A DNA stretch of 7,192 nucleotides from Comamonadaceae bacterium (GTDB taxonomy: Bacteria > Pseudomonadota > Gammaproteobacteria > Burkholderiales > Burkholderiaceae_C), in the NCBI GenBank assembly GCA_947457975.1, contig CANGYC010000122.1, forward strand, positions 1 through 7,192, given 5' to 3'. Numbering within the stretch: position 1 is the first letter of the stretch; every line of letters begins with the position of its first letter. This document shows positions 6,255 through 7,192 of this stretch, piece after piece. A program made the translations under genes and the position numbers. The notes beneath the pieces were generated by a model, which did not search any database, had not been told where the DNA came from, and saw only the letters and a list, made by a program, of their open reading frames with translations.

Positions 6255-6692
6255 ATGACCCCTGCCGCCGACGTACCCGTAGACATTCAGATGGCCTGCC
6301 AGGCCAGCCTCATGGCCTTCACGGCCCACTTTGACGCCGACGAGTTCGATGCCATGCTGGACTGGTTTGCGCCCGACGGTACTTGGGTGCGGGCCGACGG
6401 CACGATTCACGGCTTGAGTGAGTTGGCGGCCTGGGTGGCGCGCCGGCAGCCGGGCCAGATTTTTGTACGCCATCAGCTCTCCAACCTGCGCTTTGAGGCC
6501 CTGCCCCAGGGCCGGGTGCGGGTGCATTCGTATGTCGCCGTCTTTCGCCACGACGGCCCGCCCGACGGCCCGAGGCCGGCGCCCATGAATGGCCCGGCGC
6601 TGTTGGGCCGCTACACCGACGACATGGTGCTGCATGAAGGCCGCTGGAAGATCCACCACAAGTCGGTGCAGATCGACTTCAAAAAAGCCTGA
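6255..6692 (+). CDS. NTF2-like / SnoaL-type fold protein
   Basis: The 145-residue protein fits the cone-shaped NTF2-like fold used by SnoaL cyclases, ketosteroid isomerases, scytalone dehydratase-like enzymes and small dioxygenase subunits. An N-terminal helix with DADEFDAMLDWFAPDGTWVR (29-46 region) is the usual helix followed by the acidic APDGxW turn. It is followed by a G-x-x-E-L-A-A-W helix (53-60), RHQLSN (72-77), the central strand RVRVHSYVAVF, and a final RWKIHHKSVQIDF strand, the typical C-terminal W-K-I pattern. Candidate pocket residues are D41, H73, Y93 and D122, though this is only inference. An in-frame TGA at 6234 makes 6255 the first ATG; no clear Shine-Dalgarno precedes it. 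The VOC gene follows after 18 bases. The reaction and substrate cannot be named. Confidence 0.75.
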   Translation: MTPAADVPVDIQMACQASLMAFTAHFDADEFDAMLDWFAPDGTWVRADGTIHGLSELAAWVARRQPGQIFVRHQLSNLRFEALPQGRVRVHSYVAVFRHDGPPDGPRPAPMNGPALLGRYTDDMVLHEGRWKIHHKSVQIDFKKA

Positions 6693-6710
6693 AAAACACG
6701 CACCCTGACC

Positions 6711-7192
6711 ATGAGCACCCACGCCACACCACCGGCCTTACCACCTGCCCTGCACTTGCGCCACATGGGCATGTACGTGTGGGACATCGACATGATGTCC
6801 CGCTTTTATCAGGAGGTGCTGGGCTTTGTCGTGACCGACACGGGCTTTGTGCGCGACCACCACGTGGTGTTTCTCAGCCGCGATGCCCGCTCGCACCACC
6901 AGTTGGTGATGGAGACAGGCCGCCCGCCGGGGCGGGGGCCAGGCTACGGCTTGCAACAAATTTCTTTCCAGGTTGATGCCCTGCAGGGCCTGCGCGATAT
7001 GCGCCAGTTGCTGAACGCGCGCAGCGATGTCCTGCGGCAGCAAGCTGTGGACCACGGCAACTCATGGTCGCTGTATTTCTGGGACCCGGAGGACAACCGC
7101 ATCGAGGTCTACCTCGATACGCCCTGGCATGTGGACCAGCCCTACCTGCAAGCCCTTGATCTGGAGCAAAGCGACGAGCACATCCGTGCCAC
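6711..7192 (+). CDS. VOC-fold protein (glyoxalase / extradiol dioxygenase superfamily), 3' end outside window
   Basis: The frame is open from the ATG at 6711 to the window end (160 codons seen). Two beta-alpha-beta-beta-beta modules are visible. The first starts LRHMGMYVWDIDMMSRFYQEVLGF, written here in two parts: LRHMGMYVW (16-24) and the helix SRFYQEVLGF (30-39). The second starts LQQISFQVDAL (81-91) and ends in YFWDPEDNRIEVYLD (122-136). H18 and E132 occupy usual metal-ligand positions, but Q83 stands where extradiol dioxygenases have the second histidine. H62-H63 match the HH seen in many catechol-dioxygenase-like members. An extension after residue 140 continues past the edge. It probably shares a transcript with the NTF2-like gene. 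Superfamily assignment is firm; the reaction (ring cleavage, isomerisation or other) is not. Confidence 0.85.
   Translation, partial: MSTHATPPALPPALHLRHMGMYVWDIDMMSRFYQEVLGFVVTDTGFVRDHHVVFLSRDARSHHQLVMETGRPPGRGPGYGLQQISFQVDALQGLRDMRQLLNARSDVLRQQAVDHGNSWSLYFWDPEDNRIEVYLDTPWHVDQPYLQALDLEQSDEHIRA

Noticed and set aside
6104..6334. 76-codon open frame on the plus strand across the leader of the NTF2-like gene
   Set aside because: It overlaps the start of the NTF2-like gene in another frame, has no Shine-Dalgarno, and gives an Arg/Cys/His-rich sequence without a recognisable fold.

Overview
This is a GC-rich, densely coding chromosomal segment. Protein similarity judged by eye and gene content suggest a betaproteobacterium, probably Burkholderiales and perhaps Comamonadaceae. 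That placement is inference, because no rRNA or other marker gene is present. The window holds eight protein genes: five recognisable housekeeping or metabolic genes (pntB, fadD, mtnN, bepA, moaC), a small orphan lipoprotein, and a two-gene unit (NTF2-like and VOC proteins) that runs off the right edge. I see no tRNA, rRNA, CRISPR array, insertion sequence or phage gene. No gap between genes reaches 300 bases.

Left part (1-3575, + strand). The window opens inside pntB, the beta subunit of the membrane-bound proton-pumping NAD(P) transhydrogenase. After a 100-base gap with a strong stem-loop come fadD (acyl-CoA ligase) and, 4 bases after its stop, mtnN (methylthioadenosine/S-adenosylhomocysteine nucleosidase). 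The fadD-mtnN spacing implies one transcript.

Middle (3576-5819). bepA, a secreted M48 zinc protease with a C-terminal helical repeat domain, lies on the minus strand and converges on mtnN across a 37-base gap. It diverges from moaC (molybdenum cofactor synthesis) across 113 bases. That divergent gap holds a candidate -10 box inside a perfect inverted repeat, and on the minus strand a perfect AAGGAGG followed by a 21-codon reading frame that ends 7 bases before bepA.

Right part (5820-7192). A 79-residue lipoprotein gene on the minus strand converges on moaC. It is clearly lower in GC (about 59%) than its neighbours and has a 33% GC leader. Divergent from it are an NTF2/SnoaL-like protein and, 18 bases later, a VOC-fold (glyoxalase/extradiol dioxygenase superfamily) protein cut by the window end. 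This pair looks like the start of a small catabolic operon, but its substrate cannot be read from the sequence.

Overall the window is mostly ordinary core genome. I found no convincing undescribed system. The points most worth checking are the bepA leader, the altered metal-ligand position in the VOC protein, and the orphan lipoprotein in its AT-rich patch.
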